Positions 18,231 to 27,565 of a stretch of DNA of 64,000 nt are shown here, in pieces. Position numbers and translations under genes: made by a program. Source of the stretch: Sphingobacteriales bacterium (lineage in GTDB: Bacteria > Bacteroidota > Bacteroidia > Chitinophagales > Chitinophagaceae); contig JACRLZ010000001.1 in assembly GCA_016235125.1 (NCBI GenBank), forward strand, positions 298,645-362,644. Reading direction: 5' to 3'. Position 1 is the stretch's first letter, and each line of letters opens with the position of its first letter. The notes under the pieces were generated by a model. It saw only the letters and a program-made list of their open reading frames with translations. It was not told the origin of the DNA and did no database searches.

Positions 18231-19709
18231 CTATTGCTTCCCGGTATAGTGAATAATGTTTATTTTGTTAATAATAGAATCAGAAACTTCATGGCTCACA
18301 TTCAACATCAGCTGAGGATAAACTCCCAGCACAAAAATGATGAGCACAATTAATCCCAGCGCCAGTTTCTCATTTAAGGAGATGTCTGTGACAGAATTAA
18401 TTGCCTTTGCTTCCCCATAAAATATTCTCCTGATCATATTCAATGTGTAAACCGCACTGAATATAACACCCATGCCCGCCATAACAACAAACCAGATGTA
18501 AAAATTAGAATTGATCTGTAAAAGCCCGTTAAACATCAGAAATTCTCCCACAAATGCATTGGTGAGCGGTAGTGCAATATTGGCCAAAGCAATAATTATA
18601 AAAAATGTGGTTAAGGCTGGAGCCTTCTGAGCCAGTCCGCCTAATTCAGACAGCTTTACAGTTCCATATTTTCTTTCAATAATTTCTACTGCTATCCACA
18701 AACCGATAATATTAATACCATGGCTGAACATTTGTATCATCACACCCTGCATCCCGTAAATATTTACAGTAAAAGCAGCGGCACACATCAGCCCGATATG
18801 TGCAATGGAAGAATAGGCAATCAGTCGCTTGATATTATCCTGACGCATGGCGATAAGAGATGCATAAATCAACCCGATCAGTGCCATTGGAGGAATCATA
18901 TCACTCCATTGATATGCTCCAACTGATAATACAGGAAGCAGCCAGCGTATCAAACCCAGCAAACCCATTTTCACCATCACACCGCTTAATACCATTGTTG
19001 TTGCTGTCGGTGCCTGCTCGTAAGTGTCGGGCTGCCAGGTATGGAAGGGAAAAACAGGCATCTTGATCGCAAATGCAATAAAGAAAAGCCAGAACAACCA
19101 TGACTGTGTTTTTCCGCTTAATTGTGCCTGTAGCTCATAAAACGAATTAATGCTGAATGAATGATCTGCGGTTTTTGATTGCAGGTAAATAATTCCGATC
19201 AGCATCAGCAAGGAGCCAACAAATGTGTAGATAAAGAATTTGAATGTTACAGCTATCCTTCTTTCTCCGCCCCATTGTGAACAAAGAAAATACATCGGTA
19301 TCAATGCAAGCTCCCAGAAGAAATAAAACAGCAATGCATCCATGGCCAGAAACACTCCCATTAAGCCTGCCTGAGCCAGCAACATTAATGCAAAAAAGTT
19401 CTTTGCATTTTTATAAGACGTACTCCATGTAGCAATAAATATGATTGGGTATGAGATAGCAGTCAGCAAACAAAGTATTTGTCCCATGCCATCCAGCGAT
19501 ACTGAGAAACTGCTGCCCAATGCCGGCAGCCAGTCTGCCTGGTATTGTAAATATTCTTCTTCTTTAAATATTGTCAACCCAAGGATTGAAATTCCCAGAG
19601 TAATAATGGTAGAAAAAAGAACCCATGAACGAGTTGTTTTTTCATTTTTAATAAAAAAAGAAATAAGGCCAGTAAGCAATGGAATCAATATCAATAAAAC
19701 AGGAACCAT
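18231..19709 (-). CDS. nuoM: NADH-quinone oxidoreductase subunit M
   Basis: The 492-residue subunit is one of the three large proton-pumping antiporter-like proteins. FYFFWELALIPMYFLCSQWGGERR holds the key Glu, KMPVFPFHTWQPDTYEQAPTATTMVLSGVMVKMG holds the conserved Lys, and YSSIAHIGLMCAAAF the second half. It lies between nuoL (3 bp) and nuoN (6 bp), in the usual order, indicating tight co-transcription. Confidence 0.97.
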   Translation of the reverse strand: MVPVLLILIPLLTGLISFFIKNEKTTRSWVLFSTIITLGISILGLTIFKEEEYLQYQADWLPALGSSFSVSLDGMGQILCLLTAISYPIIFIATWSTSYKNAKNFFALMLLAQAGLMGVFLAMDALLFYFFWELALIPMYFLCSQWGGERRIAVTFKFFIYTFVGSLLMLIGIIYLQSKTADHSFSINSFYELQAQLSGKTQSWLFWLFFIAFAIKMPVFPFHTWQPDTYEQAPTATTMVLSGVMVKMGLLGLIRWLLPVLSVGAYQWSDMIPPMALIGLIYASLIAMRQDNIKRLIAYSSIAHIGLMCAAAFTVNIYGMQGVMIQMFSHGINIIGLWIAVEIIERKYGTVKLSELGGLAQKAPALTTFFIIIALANIALPLTNAFVGEFLMFNGLLQINSNFYIWFVVMAGMGVIFSAVYTLNMIRRIFYGEAKAINSVTDISLNEKLALGLIVLIIFVLGVYPQLMLNVSHEVSDSIINKINIIHYTGKQ

Positions 19710-19712
19710 AAT

Positions 19713-21599
19713 TTATTTTCTCAAAAAGAATTGTATTACAAAAATTATTACCATACTTAACACCATCAGCAGTACATAGCTTCCCACCTGACCGCTTTGT
19801 AATAACCTCAACTGGCGGCTTCCATAATTTACTACTCTGCCAACCCCGTTCACCAGCCAGTCAATTATATCTCTTTCAAAAGTTTTATTCAGGAAGCTGC
19901 CCAGCCAATTGATGGGTTTCACAATAATCTTTTCATACAGTTCATCCACATACCATTTGTTCTCCAGCACTTTTCCAAAACTCATAGCTTCGCTGCGCTG
20001 ATAATTTCTGAATTTTATCCATGCAAAAATGATAGCCGCAACTACCAACCCGGTTGACAATGCCATCAGCATATATTCAGTGGAATGAGAAACTGTATGT
20101 TCTCCATGCTGCGCTATTACGGGTGATAAAAATTCACTGATCTTATCTCCTCCTTTCAGGAAGATTTCCGGTATTCCCACTAATCCGCCAATGATTGATA
20201 GACCGGCAAGCACAATCAGCACAATGGTCATTGGTTTGGGGCTTTCATGCACATGATGTTTCTGCTCTTCAGTACCCCTGAAACCTCCTGAGAAAGTAAT
20301 GAACAATAACCGGAACATATAAAACGCAGTGAGTAAGGCTCCAAATAAAGCTATCCCATACAACACAGGGCTTTTTTCATATGTTGCTAATAGTATTGCA
20401 TCCTTTGAGAAAAATCCACTGAACGGAGGTATTCCGGCAATGGCGATACATCCGATAAGAAATGTGATATAAGTGATCCTGATCTTTTTACTTAATCCTC
20501 CCATATTTCTTATATCCTGTTCACCACTCATGGCATGAATAACACTGCCCGCTGCAAGGAATAATAAGGCTTTAAAAAAGGCATGGGTCATTACATGAAA
20601 TACCCCGGCTGAATATGCTCCCACACCCAATGCAAGGAACATATATCCCAACTGGCTGACGGTAGAATAGGCCAGCACTTTCTTAATATCATTTTGTTTA
20701 AGTGCAATAGTTGCTGCAAGAATTGCTGTAGCCAAACCAACCACTGCCACCACATTCATTGAAAGTTCAGAAAGTGAATACAGCACATTGCTGCGGGCAA
20801 CCATATAAATACCCGCTGTCACCATCGTGGCAGCATGGATGAGTGCCGATACAGGCGTTGGGCCTGCCATAGCATCGGGCAACCATGTATATAAAGGTAT
20901 CTGTGCACTTTTACCTGCAGCGCCTACAAAAAGCAGCAAGGTAATTATTGTTATATCCGAACCATTCAGTTTACCAACGCCGGTAAACACTTCACCGTAA
21001 GTAACAGTACCTGTCTTTGCAAAAAGCCAGAATATAGCAATGAGAAAACCAAGGTCACCAATGCGGTTCATGATAAAAGCCTTATTGGCGGCTTTATTAT
21101 ATTCTGTATTCTTAAACCAATAACCGATCAATAAATAGGAACAAAGTCCCACCCCTTCCCAGCCGATGAACATGATGACATAGTTGGCTCCCATAACAAG
21201 GAGCAACATTGAAAAGACAAAAAGATTGAGAAAAGAAAAATACCGGCCAAAGTGCTCTGTCTTTTCTTCATGCATATATGAAGTGGAATACACATGAATC
21301 AAAAATCCGACACCTGTTATAATCAATAAGAACAATGAAGAAAGTTGATCTATCTGAAAAGCAAATGGAATTTTTAGAGACCCAACAGATATAAAATCGA
21401 AATAGCTGGCAACATGAGTGTTTCCGTTCTTTACCTGCAGAAATACCCAGATGCTGAGAATGAAAGAAGCAAGAATAGTTCCGCAACCAACAATGCTTAT
21501 AATTGATTTGGACAGCCTCTTTCTTCCCAATCCATTGATCAAAAAACCAATCAATGGTAAAAGAGGAATGAGGTAAACTATCTGTAAAACATTCTTCAT
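19713..21599 (-). CDS. nuoL: NADH-quinone oxidoreductase subunit L
   Basis: The 628-residue subunit is the most distal proton-pumping module, with the long lateral helix at the C-terminus. FIGWEGVGLCSYLLIGYWF carries the conserved Glu, PLYTWLPDAMAGPTPVSALIHAATMVTAG carries the conserved Lys region, and YSTVSQLGYMFLALG follows. Length is typical. The C-terminal 150 residues (from about 470) include an ordered soluble loop and then the horizontal helix and last membrane helix. The gap to nuoK is 17 bp. Confidence 0.97.
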   Translation of the reverse strand: MKNVLQIVYLIPLLPLIGFLINGLGRKRLSKSIISIVGCGTILASFILSIWVFLQVKNGNTHVASYFDFISVGSLKIPFAFQIDQLSSLFLLIITGVGFLIHVYSTSYMHEEKTEHFGRYFSFLNLFVFSMLLLVMGANYVIMFIGWEGVGLCSYLLIGYWFKNTEYNKAANKAFIMNRIGDLGFLIAIFWLFAKTGTVTYGEVFTGVGKLNGSDITIITLLLFVGAAGKSAQIPLYTWLPDAMAGPTPVSALIHAATMVTAGIYMVARSNVLYSLSELSMNVVAVVGLATAILAATIALKQNDIKKVLAYSTVSQLGYMFLALGVGAYSAGVFHVMTHAFFKALLFLAAGSVIHAMSGEQDIRNMGGLSKKIRITYITFLIGCIAIAGIPPFSGFFSKDAILLATYEKSPVLYGIALFGALLTAFYMFRLLFITFSGGFRGTEEQKHHVHESPKPMTIVLIVLAGLSIIGGLVGIPEIFLKGGDKISEFLSPVIAQHGEHTVSHSTEYMLMALSTGLVVAAIIFAWIKFRNYQRSEAMSFGKVLENKWYVDELYEKIIVKPINWLGSFLNKTFERDIIDWLVNGVGRVVNYGSRQLRLLQSGQVGSYVLLMVLSMVIIFVIQFFLRK

Positions 21600-21616
21600 A
21601 CTATTCTTCTAGGGCA

Positions 21617-21952
21617 TCAATGTTTTAAACGATTTAAAAAATTCACATCTACCGAATGAATATTTCTATACATCATTACTATAATGGCCAAGCCAACACT
21701 CACCTCAGCCGCTGCCACTACCATGATAAAAAACACAAACAACTGTCCGTCGGTTCCTGCCTTTGTGGTTATATCCGTCATGGCTGCTTTCAGGTGATGC
21801 ATTTTTGAGAATGCAACGAGCAGCAGGTTCACGGCATTTAACATCAGTTCAATGCACATAAAAATAATTATGGCATTGCGGCGGGTGAGCACACCCACAA
21901 TACCTATTGCAAATAAGGCGATGGACAGAAATATGTAATAATTGATCGGCAT
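21617..21952 (-). CDS. nuoK: NADH-quinone oxidoreductase subunit K
   Basis: The 111-residue three-helix subunit has the conserved membrane glutamates in [21 protein letters not shown] (helix 2) and [18 protein letters not shown] (helix 3), part of the central proton path of complex I. The start is the ATG at 21952. It is separated from nuoJ by a 79-bp gap made of degenerate repeats. Confidence 0.96.
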   Translation of the reverse strand: MPINYYIFLSIALFAIGIVGVLTRRNAIIIFMCIELMLNAVNLLLVAFSKMHHLKAAMTDITTKAGTDGQLFVFFIMVVAAAEVSVGLAIIVMMYRNIHSVDVNFLNRLKH

Positions 21953-21956
21953 AAAT

Positions 21957-22033
21957 ACAAGCTTTGAGCTTTGAGTTGCGAACTTCGAGTCAGAGTCTTA
22001 TAACTTACAACTCGTAGCTCATGGCTCGCAGCT
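21957..22033. repeat. Degenerate heptad-type repeat filling the nuoK-nuoJ gap
   Basis: The gap consists of variants of GAGCTTTGAGTTGCGAA / AACTCGTAGCTCATGGCTCG. It begins in the nuoJ stop codon and ends 4 bp before the nuoK start. Part of it (AGCTGCGAGCCATGAGCT on the minus strand) recurs inside porP at 2031-2048. Confidence 0.7.
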
Positions 22034-22532
22034 ATTCTTTCTTTCCAACCACCACAGCACCCACCATAGCACTTAAAAACAATACACTGCTTATTTCGAA
22101 TGGCACTACATAAGTGCTGAACAATTCTTTACCTAAATATTGAATCAAGCCAATATTTCCCTCCTTAACCTGTGCTGCCTGGTTCTTGATATCAGAATCT
22201 TTTAACGCCGCCACTAACACCAGCAATAAACAACCTCCCGCAATGGCACCTATCATTTTCAGCCACCGGTTTTTCCGTGGTTCCGTTTCCTTATTAAAAT
22301 TGATAAACATGATAACAAACAGAAACAGTACCATGATGGCCCCTGCATATACTATGATATTGACAATAGCCAGAAACTGTGCATTCAGTAAAATATAATG
22401 ACCGGATATGGCAAAGAAAGTGGCAATCAGCCACAGCACACTGTGCACCGGGTTTTTGCTGGTGATCATCATCAGTGCGCTGAACAATGCCACTACCGAC
22501 AGAAACCAGAATAATATTTGTGTAACTCCCAT
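22032..22532 (-). CDS. nuoJ: NADH-quinone oxidoreductase subunit J
   Basis: The 166-residue membrane subunit has five helices. NPVHSVLWLIATFFAISGHYILLNAQFLAIVNIIVYAGAIMVLFLFVIMFIN contains the helix-3 region (QFLAIVNIIVYAGAIMVLFLFV) whose conformational change couples quinone reduction to pumping. The C-terminal helix ends VGAVVVGKKE. It lies 20 bp after nuoI. Length and motifs are standard. Confidence 0.96.
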   Translation of the reverse strand: MGVTQILFWFLSVVALFSALMMITSKNPVHSVLWLIATFFAISGHYILLNAQFLAIVNIIVYAGAIMVLFLFVIMFINFNKETEPRKNRWLKMIGAIAGGCLLLVLVAALKDSDIKNQAAQVKEGNIGLIQYLGKELFSTYVVPFEISSVLFLSAMVGAVVVGKKE

Positions 22533-22551
22533 TTCTCTTAAGCCTTGGTCT

Positions 22552-23094
22552 TTAATTTTTCCCTGCTTTATCGCCTAAAGCTTTTTGATAAGCTTCGGGT
22601 TCAGTAACAGGATTTGGTATCAGCAAATCTTCTTTTTTATATATAAATCCTTTTCTCGAATAGTTGGAAGGCGCAAAAGTCTGCGACAAATAAATTGCAT
22701 CTTTCGGACATGCTTCTTCACACAATCCACAGAAAATGCAGCGCAGCATATTGATCTCATATTTGGCTGCATATTTTTCTTCCCGGTACAGATTTTCTTC
22801 TGAAGGCAATCTTTCAGCCGCTTCCATTGTAATGGCTTCTGCCGGACAAGCTACTGCACACAAGCCACAGGCTGTACATCTTTCTCTTCCTTCTTCATCC
22901 CTGTTCAAAACATGCAATCCCCTGAACACTTTAGAGAAACTTCTCTTTTGTTCAGGATAGCTGATCGTTGGCCTTTTTTTGAACAAATGACTGAAAGTAA
23001 TACCCATCCCTTTCAGAATATTCCAGAGATAAATACTCTCCAGCCATGTCATCGGCTTCCGGTCAACCTGTTTTGCTCTGTTCGTTAATTGCAT
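22552..23094 (-). CDS. nuoI: NADH-quinone oxidoreductase subunit I (2x[4Fe-4S])
   Basis: The 180-residue subunit carries iron-sulfur clusters N6a and N6b. CTACGLCAVACP and CIFCGLCEEACP are the two complete Cx2Cx2Cx3CP motifs. The start is placed at 23094 (MQLTNRAKQVDRKPMTWLES) because the family begins close to the WLESIYLWNILKGMG helix; the longer reading frame up to 23220 would run into nuoH. A CCCCTAAAGGGG palindrome of the type that ends the MITE-like elements lies directly upstream of this ATG, with 1 bp between. Confidence 0.95.
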   Translation of the reverse strand: MQLTNRAKQVDRKPMTWLESIYLWNILKGMGITFSHLFKKRPTISYPEQKRSFSKVFRGLHVLNRDEEGRERCTACGLCAVACPAEAITMEAAERLPSEENLYREEKYAAKYEINMLRCIFCGLCEEACPKDAIYLSQTFAPSNYSRKGFIYKKEDLLIPNPVTEPEAYQKALGDKAGKN

Positions 23095-23118
23095 ACCCCT
23101 ATCCCCTAAAGGGGAATT
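23095..23118. repeat. Solo end of the MITE-like element in front of nuoI
   Basis: ACCCCTATCCCCTAAAGGGG matches the outer end of the two longer elements at 29353 and 30581. It abuts the nuoI ATG. No matching second end is seen in the 50-bp nuoH-nuoI gap. Confidence 0.7.
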
Positions 23119-23144
23119 TGAAAATTTCGCAAATATATATTCAT

Positions 23145-24203
23145 TCACTTCTTCAACCACAATACTACTGCTGCCGTAATAATCATATTCAGCAATGCCA
23201 ATGGTATTAGTTTCTTCCAACCCAGCTTCATCAACTGATCATACCTGAATCTTGGAATGGTCCACCGTATCCAGATAAACACAAACAGGAAGAAAAATAT
23301 TTTCGCCATCAGCGCTGCAAAACCGAGTATCGTAAGCAGGTTGGGCGATAAACCCCATTTGCTTTCATCCACAAAAGGTAAAATATCATAGCCGCCAAAA
23401 AATACAGTCGCCATCACCGCACTGCTGATAAACATATTGATGTATTCAGCAAATAAATAGAATCCCAGCTTCATGGATGAATACTCCTGGTGATAACCGA
23501 AGTTTAATTCGTTCTCCGCTTCAGGTAAATCAAAGGGAGTACGATTGCATTCAGCCAAAGCACAAACAAAAAATATGACAAAACCAAGTGGCTGTAATAT
23601 TACATGCCAGAGATTATCACCGGTCATTTGATTTCCGACAATGCCACTCATCTGCAATGTACCTGTCAGCATCAGCACGGCTATCAATGATAAACCCATC
23701 GCCAGTTCATAAGAAATCATTTGCGAAGCGCCACGAATGGCAGCGAGAAGAGAAAATTTATTATTTGAAGCCCATCCACCAATCATAATTCCATACACCC
23801 CTAAACTGACAACACCGAAAATGTAAAGGATGCCAATATTAATATCAGCAATCTGCATTGACACATCTCTGCCGAAAATATGCAATGTTCCTCCCCATGG
23901 AATAACGGCGCTTGTAAGCAAAGCAGTTGTCATTGCCATTGCCGGGCCAAGAATGAATAAAAATTTTGACGAAGCCAGCGGAATGATTTCTTCTTTGAAA
24001 AATAATTTTCCTCCATCTGCCAGTGGCTGAAAAATTCCCCATGGCCCTGCCCGATTAGGTCCTCTCCTGTCCTGCAGCCATGCTGCCACTTTTCGTTCAG
24101 CATAAGTGGTGTACATGGCAATGAAAAAAGACAAGCCGATAATTACCAGTATCAGCGCAGCTTTCTCAACAATCAACCAGATATCTAATGACAATAAAAA
24201 CAT
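23145..24203 (-). CDS. nuoH: NADH-quinone oxidoreductase subunit H
   Basis: The 352-residue membrane subunit forms much of the quinone site. TYAERKVAAWLQDRRGPNRAGPWGIFQPLADGGKLFFKEE and FDLPEAENELNFGYHQEYSSMKLGFYLFAEY are family signatures; the acidic ENELNFGYHQEYS loop faces the quinone chamber. WIRWTIPRFRYDQLMKLGWKKLIPLALLN closes the protein. It is 8 bp after nuoG. Confidence 0.97.
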   Translation of the reverse strand: MFLLSLDIWLIVEKAALILVIIGLSFFIAMYTTYAERKVAAWLQDRRGPNRAGPWGIFQPLADGGKLFFKEEIIPLASSKFLFILGPAMAMTTALLTSAVIPWGGTLHIFGRDVSMQIADINIGILYIFGVVSLGVYGIMIGGWASNNKFSLLAAIRGASQMISYELAMGLSLIAVLMLTGTLQMSGIVGNQMTGDNLWHVILQPLGFVIFFVCALAECNRTPFDLPEAENELNFGYHQEYSSMKLGFYLFAEYINMFISSAVMATVFFGGYDILPFVDESKWGLSPNLLTILGFAALMAKIFFFLFVFIWIRWTIPRFRYDQLMKLGWKKLIPLALLNMIITAAVVLWLKK

Positions 24204-24211
24204 TGTATAAA

Positions 24212-25321
24212 TTATTGCTCGTTCTTTTCAAATGTTTTACTCGTTGCCGGTCCTTCAATCAAACTTAAATCAACAGATGGATCATTCACATCACTTATAT
24301 CATGAATATCCATCAGTAATTTAGGATCCCTGCCATGCATCACTTCTGCAATGGTTTCTTTGGGTATCACCAAACCCGGATATTTCCCCTGCCCGATCAC
24401 TGAATGCCGGTTGATATTGGTTAACCCTTCAATCACCCAATCACTTGATTTCTTTTTATGAAACCGGCAGTCGTTGCATATCCAACCGGGTTTGCCGTCA
24501 TAATTCTGCACTTCACCCCACTCATCTTTTCTGGCAGTCACTCTCAGCACCTCATCACCCCTTTGCCATAAAGTGACTTTGCCACAGCATTTATCACAGT
24601 TACGGTGTGCATCCACCGGCTTGGTAAACCACACACGGTTTTTGAACCTGAATGTTTTATCCGTCAATGCACCAACCGGGCAAACATCAATCATATTTCC
24701 GCTGAAATCATTATCAATTGCTTTGGAGATATAAGTGGAAATTTCAGCATGATCGCCCCTGTCGAGGATTCCATGCACTCTTTTATCGGTTAACTGGTCG
24801 GCCACATAAGTACAACGATAACATAAAATGCATCTTGTCATGTGCAACTGTATGTAAGGCCCAATATCTTCTTTCTCAAATGTTCTTCTTTTAAATTCAT
24901 ACCGGGTACCTTCCTTGCCATGTTCATAACCCAGGTCCTGCAGATGACATTCACCGGCCTGATCACAAATCGGGCAATCCAGCGGATGATTGATCAGCAA
25001 AAATTCTACCACCCCGTTTCTTGCATCAGTTACTTTATCACTTGTAATATTTTTCACCACCATTCCATCCATCACATTGGTACGGCAGCTTGCCACCAGT
25101 TTTGGCATCGGTCTTGGGTCGGCAGCTGAACCGGCGGCCACTTCTACCAAACATGTTCTGCATTTACCACCACTTCCCTGCAGTTTACTGTAGTAGCACA
25201 TTGCAGGTGGAGTAACATCACCGCCTATTTTCCGTGCAGCATTCAGGACAGTAGTTCCTGGCTCCACTTCAATAGTAATGTTATCAATGGTTACCTTAAA
25301 TAATTTTTTCTCTTCAGCCAT
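24212..25321 (-). CDS. nuoG: NADH-quinone oxidoreductase subunit G, short form
   Basis: The 369-residue iron-sulfur subunit has the N-terminal [2Fe-2S] domain (CYYSKLQGSGGKCRTCLVEV), the His/Cys cluster HPLDCPICDQAGECHLQDLGY, and TRCILCYRCTYV for the next clusters. A further cysteine group, CDKCCGKVTL and ICNDCRFHKK, follows near residues 245-290. The molybdopterin-oxidoreductase-like C-terminal domain of 900-residue NuoG is absent; short NuoG is normal in this phylum, so it is not read as a truncation. The protein ends with an unordered acidic tail. It is 9 bp after nuoF. Confidence 0.93.
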   Translation of the reverse strand: MAEEKKLFKVTIDNITIEVEPGTTVLNAARKIGGDVTPPAMCYYSKLQGSGGKCRTCLVEVAAGSAADPRPMPKLVASCRTNVMDGMVVKNITSDKVTDARNGVVEFLLINHPLDCPICDQAGECHLQDLGYEHGKEGTRYEFKRRTFEKEDIGPYIQLHMTRCILCYRCTYVADQLTDKRVHGILDRGDHAEISTYISKAIDNDFSGNMIDVCPVGALTDKTFRFKNRVWFTKPVDAHRNCDKCCGKVTLWQRGDEVLRVTARKDEWGEVQNYDGKPGWICNDCRFHKKKSSDWVIEGLTNINRHSVIGQGKYPGLVIPKETIAEVMHGRDPKLLMDIHDISDVNDPSVDLSLIEGPATSKTFEKNEQ

Positions 25322-25330
25322 ACATTTCTT

Positions 25331-26689
25331 TTATGCAGGTGTTGCCACTTTTAAAGGATCAGCATAATGTGCCAATCCAAAATTCCTTCTTTGTGCATCC
25401 TCCGGGTTGGTGATATGCCATTCAAATTCATCCCTGAAATGCCTTATCGCTGCTGCCACCGGCCATGCCGCTGCATCACCCAGCGGGCAAATAGTATTAC
25501 CCTCAATCTTTCTTTGAATATCCCAAAGCAAATCAATATCGCTCATCTTTCCTTTTCCTGTTTCAATATTCCATAGAATTTTCTCCATCCAGCCTGTTCC
25601 TTCACGACAGGGAGAACATTGTCCGCAGCTTTCATGACGATAAAATCTTGCCAATGTATAAGTATGACGAACCACACACTGGCTATCATCCAAAACTATA
25701 AATCCTCCCGAACCCATCATCGAACCGGTTGCAAAACCACCATCTGCCAGGCTCTCATACGTCATCAATCTCTTTTCTCCTTTTGCAGTTGTAAGTAAAA
25801 GATTTGCGGGCAGAATGGGAACAGATGAACCACCGGGAATACATGCTTTTAATTTTCTTCCCTTAGCAATACCGCCACAATATTCATCGCTGTAAATAAA
25901 TTCTTCAACGGAAATATTCATCTCAATTTCATAAACACCCTGCTTATTAATATTACCGCAGGCAGAAATCAGTTTGGTTCCTGTAGATTTTCCAATTCCG
26001 ATTTTAGCATATTCTGTTCCACCATCATTCACAATCGGAACAACAGCTGCAATAGTTTCGACATTATTTACAACAGTCGGGCAATCATACAAACCTTTCA
26101 CCGCAGGGAATGGCGGCTTGATCCTTGGATTGCCCCGCTTACCTTCTAATGATTCCAGTAATGCTGTCTCCTCTCCGCAGATATAAGCGCCGGCGCCACG
26201 ATGAACATAGATTTCGCAATCAAAACCAGTTCCTAAAATATTTTTCCCAAGCCAACCGTTATTTTTTGCTTCAGTAATAGCTTGTTCTAGAATATCAACT
26301 ATCCATTCATATTCTCCCCGGATATAGATATAAGAACGGTTTGAACCTAATGCATAAGAAGAAGTAATCATTCCTTCAATCAGCAAATGCGGAATGAACT
26401 CCATTAAATACCTGTCCTTAAATGTTCCGGGTTCACTTTCATCTGCATTTACCACCAAATATCTTGGCACCTCCGCAGGTTTAGCCAGAAAACCCCATTT
26501 CATTCCCGTAGGAAAACCAGCGCCACCCCTACCTCTTAATCCGCTTTTCTTTACTTCTTCTGTTACCGCATCAGGAGTCATTGTTTTCAAAGCCCTCTCC
26601 ACACTACGATAACCCCCTTCACGGCGGTACACATCATAGAGCCTGATGTTTTCTACTTTGATCTTATCTAATAATAGTTTTCTTCCCAT
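25331..26689 (-). CDS. nuoF: NADH-quinone oxidoreductase subunit F (NADH/FMN)
   Basis: The 452-residue subunit binds NADH, FMN and cluster N3. KKSGLRGRGGAGFPTGMKWGF is the NADH/FMN glycine-rich loop, GAYICGEETALLESLEG binds FMN, and SCGQCSPCREGTGWM with a fourth Cys in NTICPLGDAAAWP binds the [4Fe-4S] cluster. It follows two unrelated secreted-protein genes that separate it from nuoE. Confidence 0.97.
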   Translation of the reverse strand: MGRKLLLDKIKVENIRLYDVYRREGGYRSVERALKTMTPDAVTEEVKKSGLRGRGGAGFPTGMKWGFLAKPAEVPRYLVVNADESEPGTFKDRYLMEFIPHLLIEGMITSSYALGSNRSYIYIRGEYEWIVDILEQAITEAKNNGWLGKNILGTGFDCEIYVHRGAGAYICGEETALLESLEGKRGNPRIKPPFPAVKGLYDCPTVVNNVETIAAVVPIVNDGGTEYAKIGIGKSTGTKLISACGNINKQGVYEIEMNISVEEFIYSDEYCGGIAKGRKLKACIPGGSSVPILPANLLLTTAKGEKRLMTYESLADGGFATGSMMGSGGFIVLDDSQCVVRHTYTLARFYRHESCGQCSPCREGTGWMEKILWNIETGKGKMSDIDLLWDIQRKIEGNTICPLGDAAAWPVAAAIRHFRDEFEWHITNPEDAQRRNFGLAHYADPLKVATPA

Positions 26690-26710
26690 ATGTTCTATCC
26701 CTAAAAGGAG

Positions 26711-27142
26711 TTATTTTATTTTTTTAACCGCAACTACCACTTCTTTCCATTGAATTTGCTTAATAGTATAGACCTCCCCGGTTTTATTAATACTGTACAT
26801 TGGTTTCTCTTTATTAATTCGCCGCTTGAGTTTTCTCTCCCAACTAGGTCTATTATCCTTAATCTCCCGTACAAACAACATTAATTCATTCGTATCTTTT
26901 TCGACAGCAACTCCTTCTAAAACCCAAATTTGTTTGCCTGCAAACGATTCGCCAATCCAATTATACTTACCTACAGAATCCTTAACAGATAATACCTCGA
27001 ATTTTGTCCACATATTCTTCTTTATAGAATCAGGCAATTTTTTATTACCCTTCATTTCAAGTTCATAAAGCCCATTCCACAGTTCCTGAGAATATGAACA
27101 AAACGAAATAAAAAGTAATCCGGTAAGTAAATAAATTTTCAT
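26711..27142 (-). CDS. Secreted protein of unknown function inside the nuo operon
   Basis: The 143-residue protein has a signal peptide (MKIYLLTGLLFISFCSYSQ, cleavage after SYS-Q expected), so the mature part is in the periplasm or outside. The mature region is lysine- and tryptophan-rich (NGLYELEMKGNKKLPDSIKK; IGESFAGKQIWVLEGV) and looks like a small beta protein. I do not recognise the family. It sits between nuoF (21 bp) and a second secreted protein (6 bp) and so is probably transcribed with complex I genes. No cluster-binding cysteines are present, arguing against a structural role in complex I. Confidence 0.7.
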   Translation of the reverse strand: MKIYLLTGLLFISFCSYSQELWNGLYELEMKGNKKLPDSIKKNMWTKFEVLSVKDSVGKYNWIGESFAGKQIWVLEGVAVEKDTNELMLFVREIKDNRPSWERKLKRRINKEKPMYSINKTGEVYTIKQIQWKEVVVAVKKIK

Positions 27143-27148
27143 CGTTAC

Positions 27149-27565
27149 TTATTTCACCGCCTGTCTCGCAAACAATATCCACCTCTTTCCTTTCTTCACC
27201 CACACTTCCAGCACTTTTAAATGATAAGTCCCGGTGTTTCCATTCAATGTCACATTAATATCTGCTACAAATCTTGCATGCGCCATATTTGCGTTTATCA
27301 CTGTTTGCAAGCTGTCTTCTTTATAACTGTGATAATAGATATATCCTGTTTCCAGATTCTTGATCATATCCGCTTTTGTTTCCACCCAACCATTGCTGTG
27401 TCCATAACTTAATATCTTGTCTGTTTGCTGATTTATCGAAACAGTATTTTTATTTACCAGCGCCTGGTGAAATTCCTTCAGTGTTGTAATAAGTTTTTGT
27501 TCCTCTGTTTGTGCATTGGCAAAAAAGAAAGAAAACAAAAACAATATGAACAAGCTCCTTTTCAT
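27149..27565 (-). CDS. Secreted NTF2-like (DUF4440-type) protein inside the nuo operon
   Basis: The 138-residue protein has a signal peptide (MKRSLFILFLFSFFFANAQ) followed by an NTF2-like cone fold pattern: EEQKLITTLKEFHQALVNKNT, ILSYGHSNGWVETKADMIKNL, ARFVADINVTLNGNTGTYHLKVLEVWVKKGKRWILFARQ. Such domains are used for ligand binding or small-molecule catalysis; no catalytic residues are assigned here. Its ATG overlaps the nuoE stop (ATGA, one shared base), so translation is coupled to nuoE. Its role with complex I is unknown. Confidence 0.8.
   Translation of the reverse strand: MKRSLFILFLFSFFFANAQTEEQKLITTLKEFHQALVNKNTVSINQQTDKILSYGHSNGWVETKADMIKNLETGYIYYHSYKEDSLQTVINANMAHARFVADINVTLNGNTGTYHLKVLEVWVKKGKRWILFARQAVK

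Noticed and set aside
23095..23220. Longer N-terminus for NuoI
   Set aside because: It would overlap nuoH and has no similarity to the family; the ATG at 23094 fits.
24212..25321. NuoG as a truncated gene
   Set aside because: All iron-sulfur motifs are present and short NuoG without the molybdopterin domain is the normal form in this phylum.
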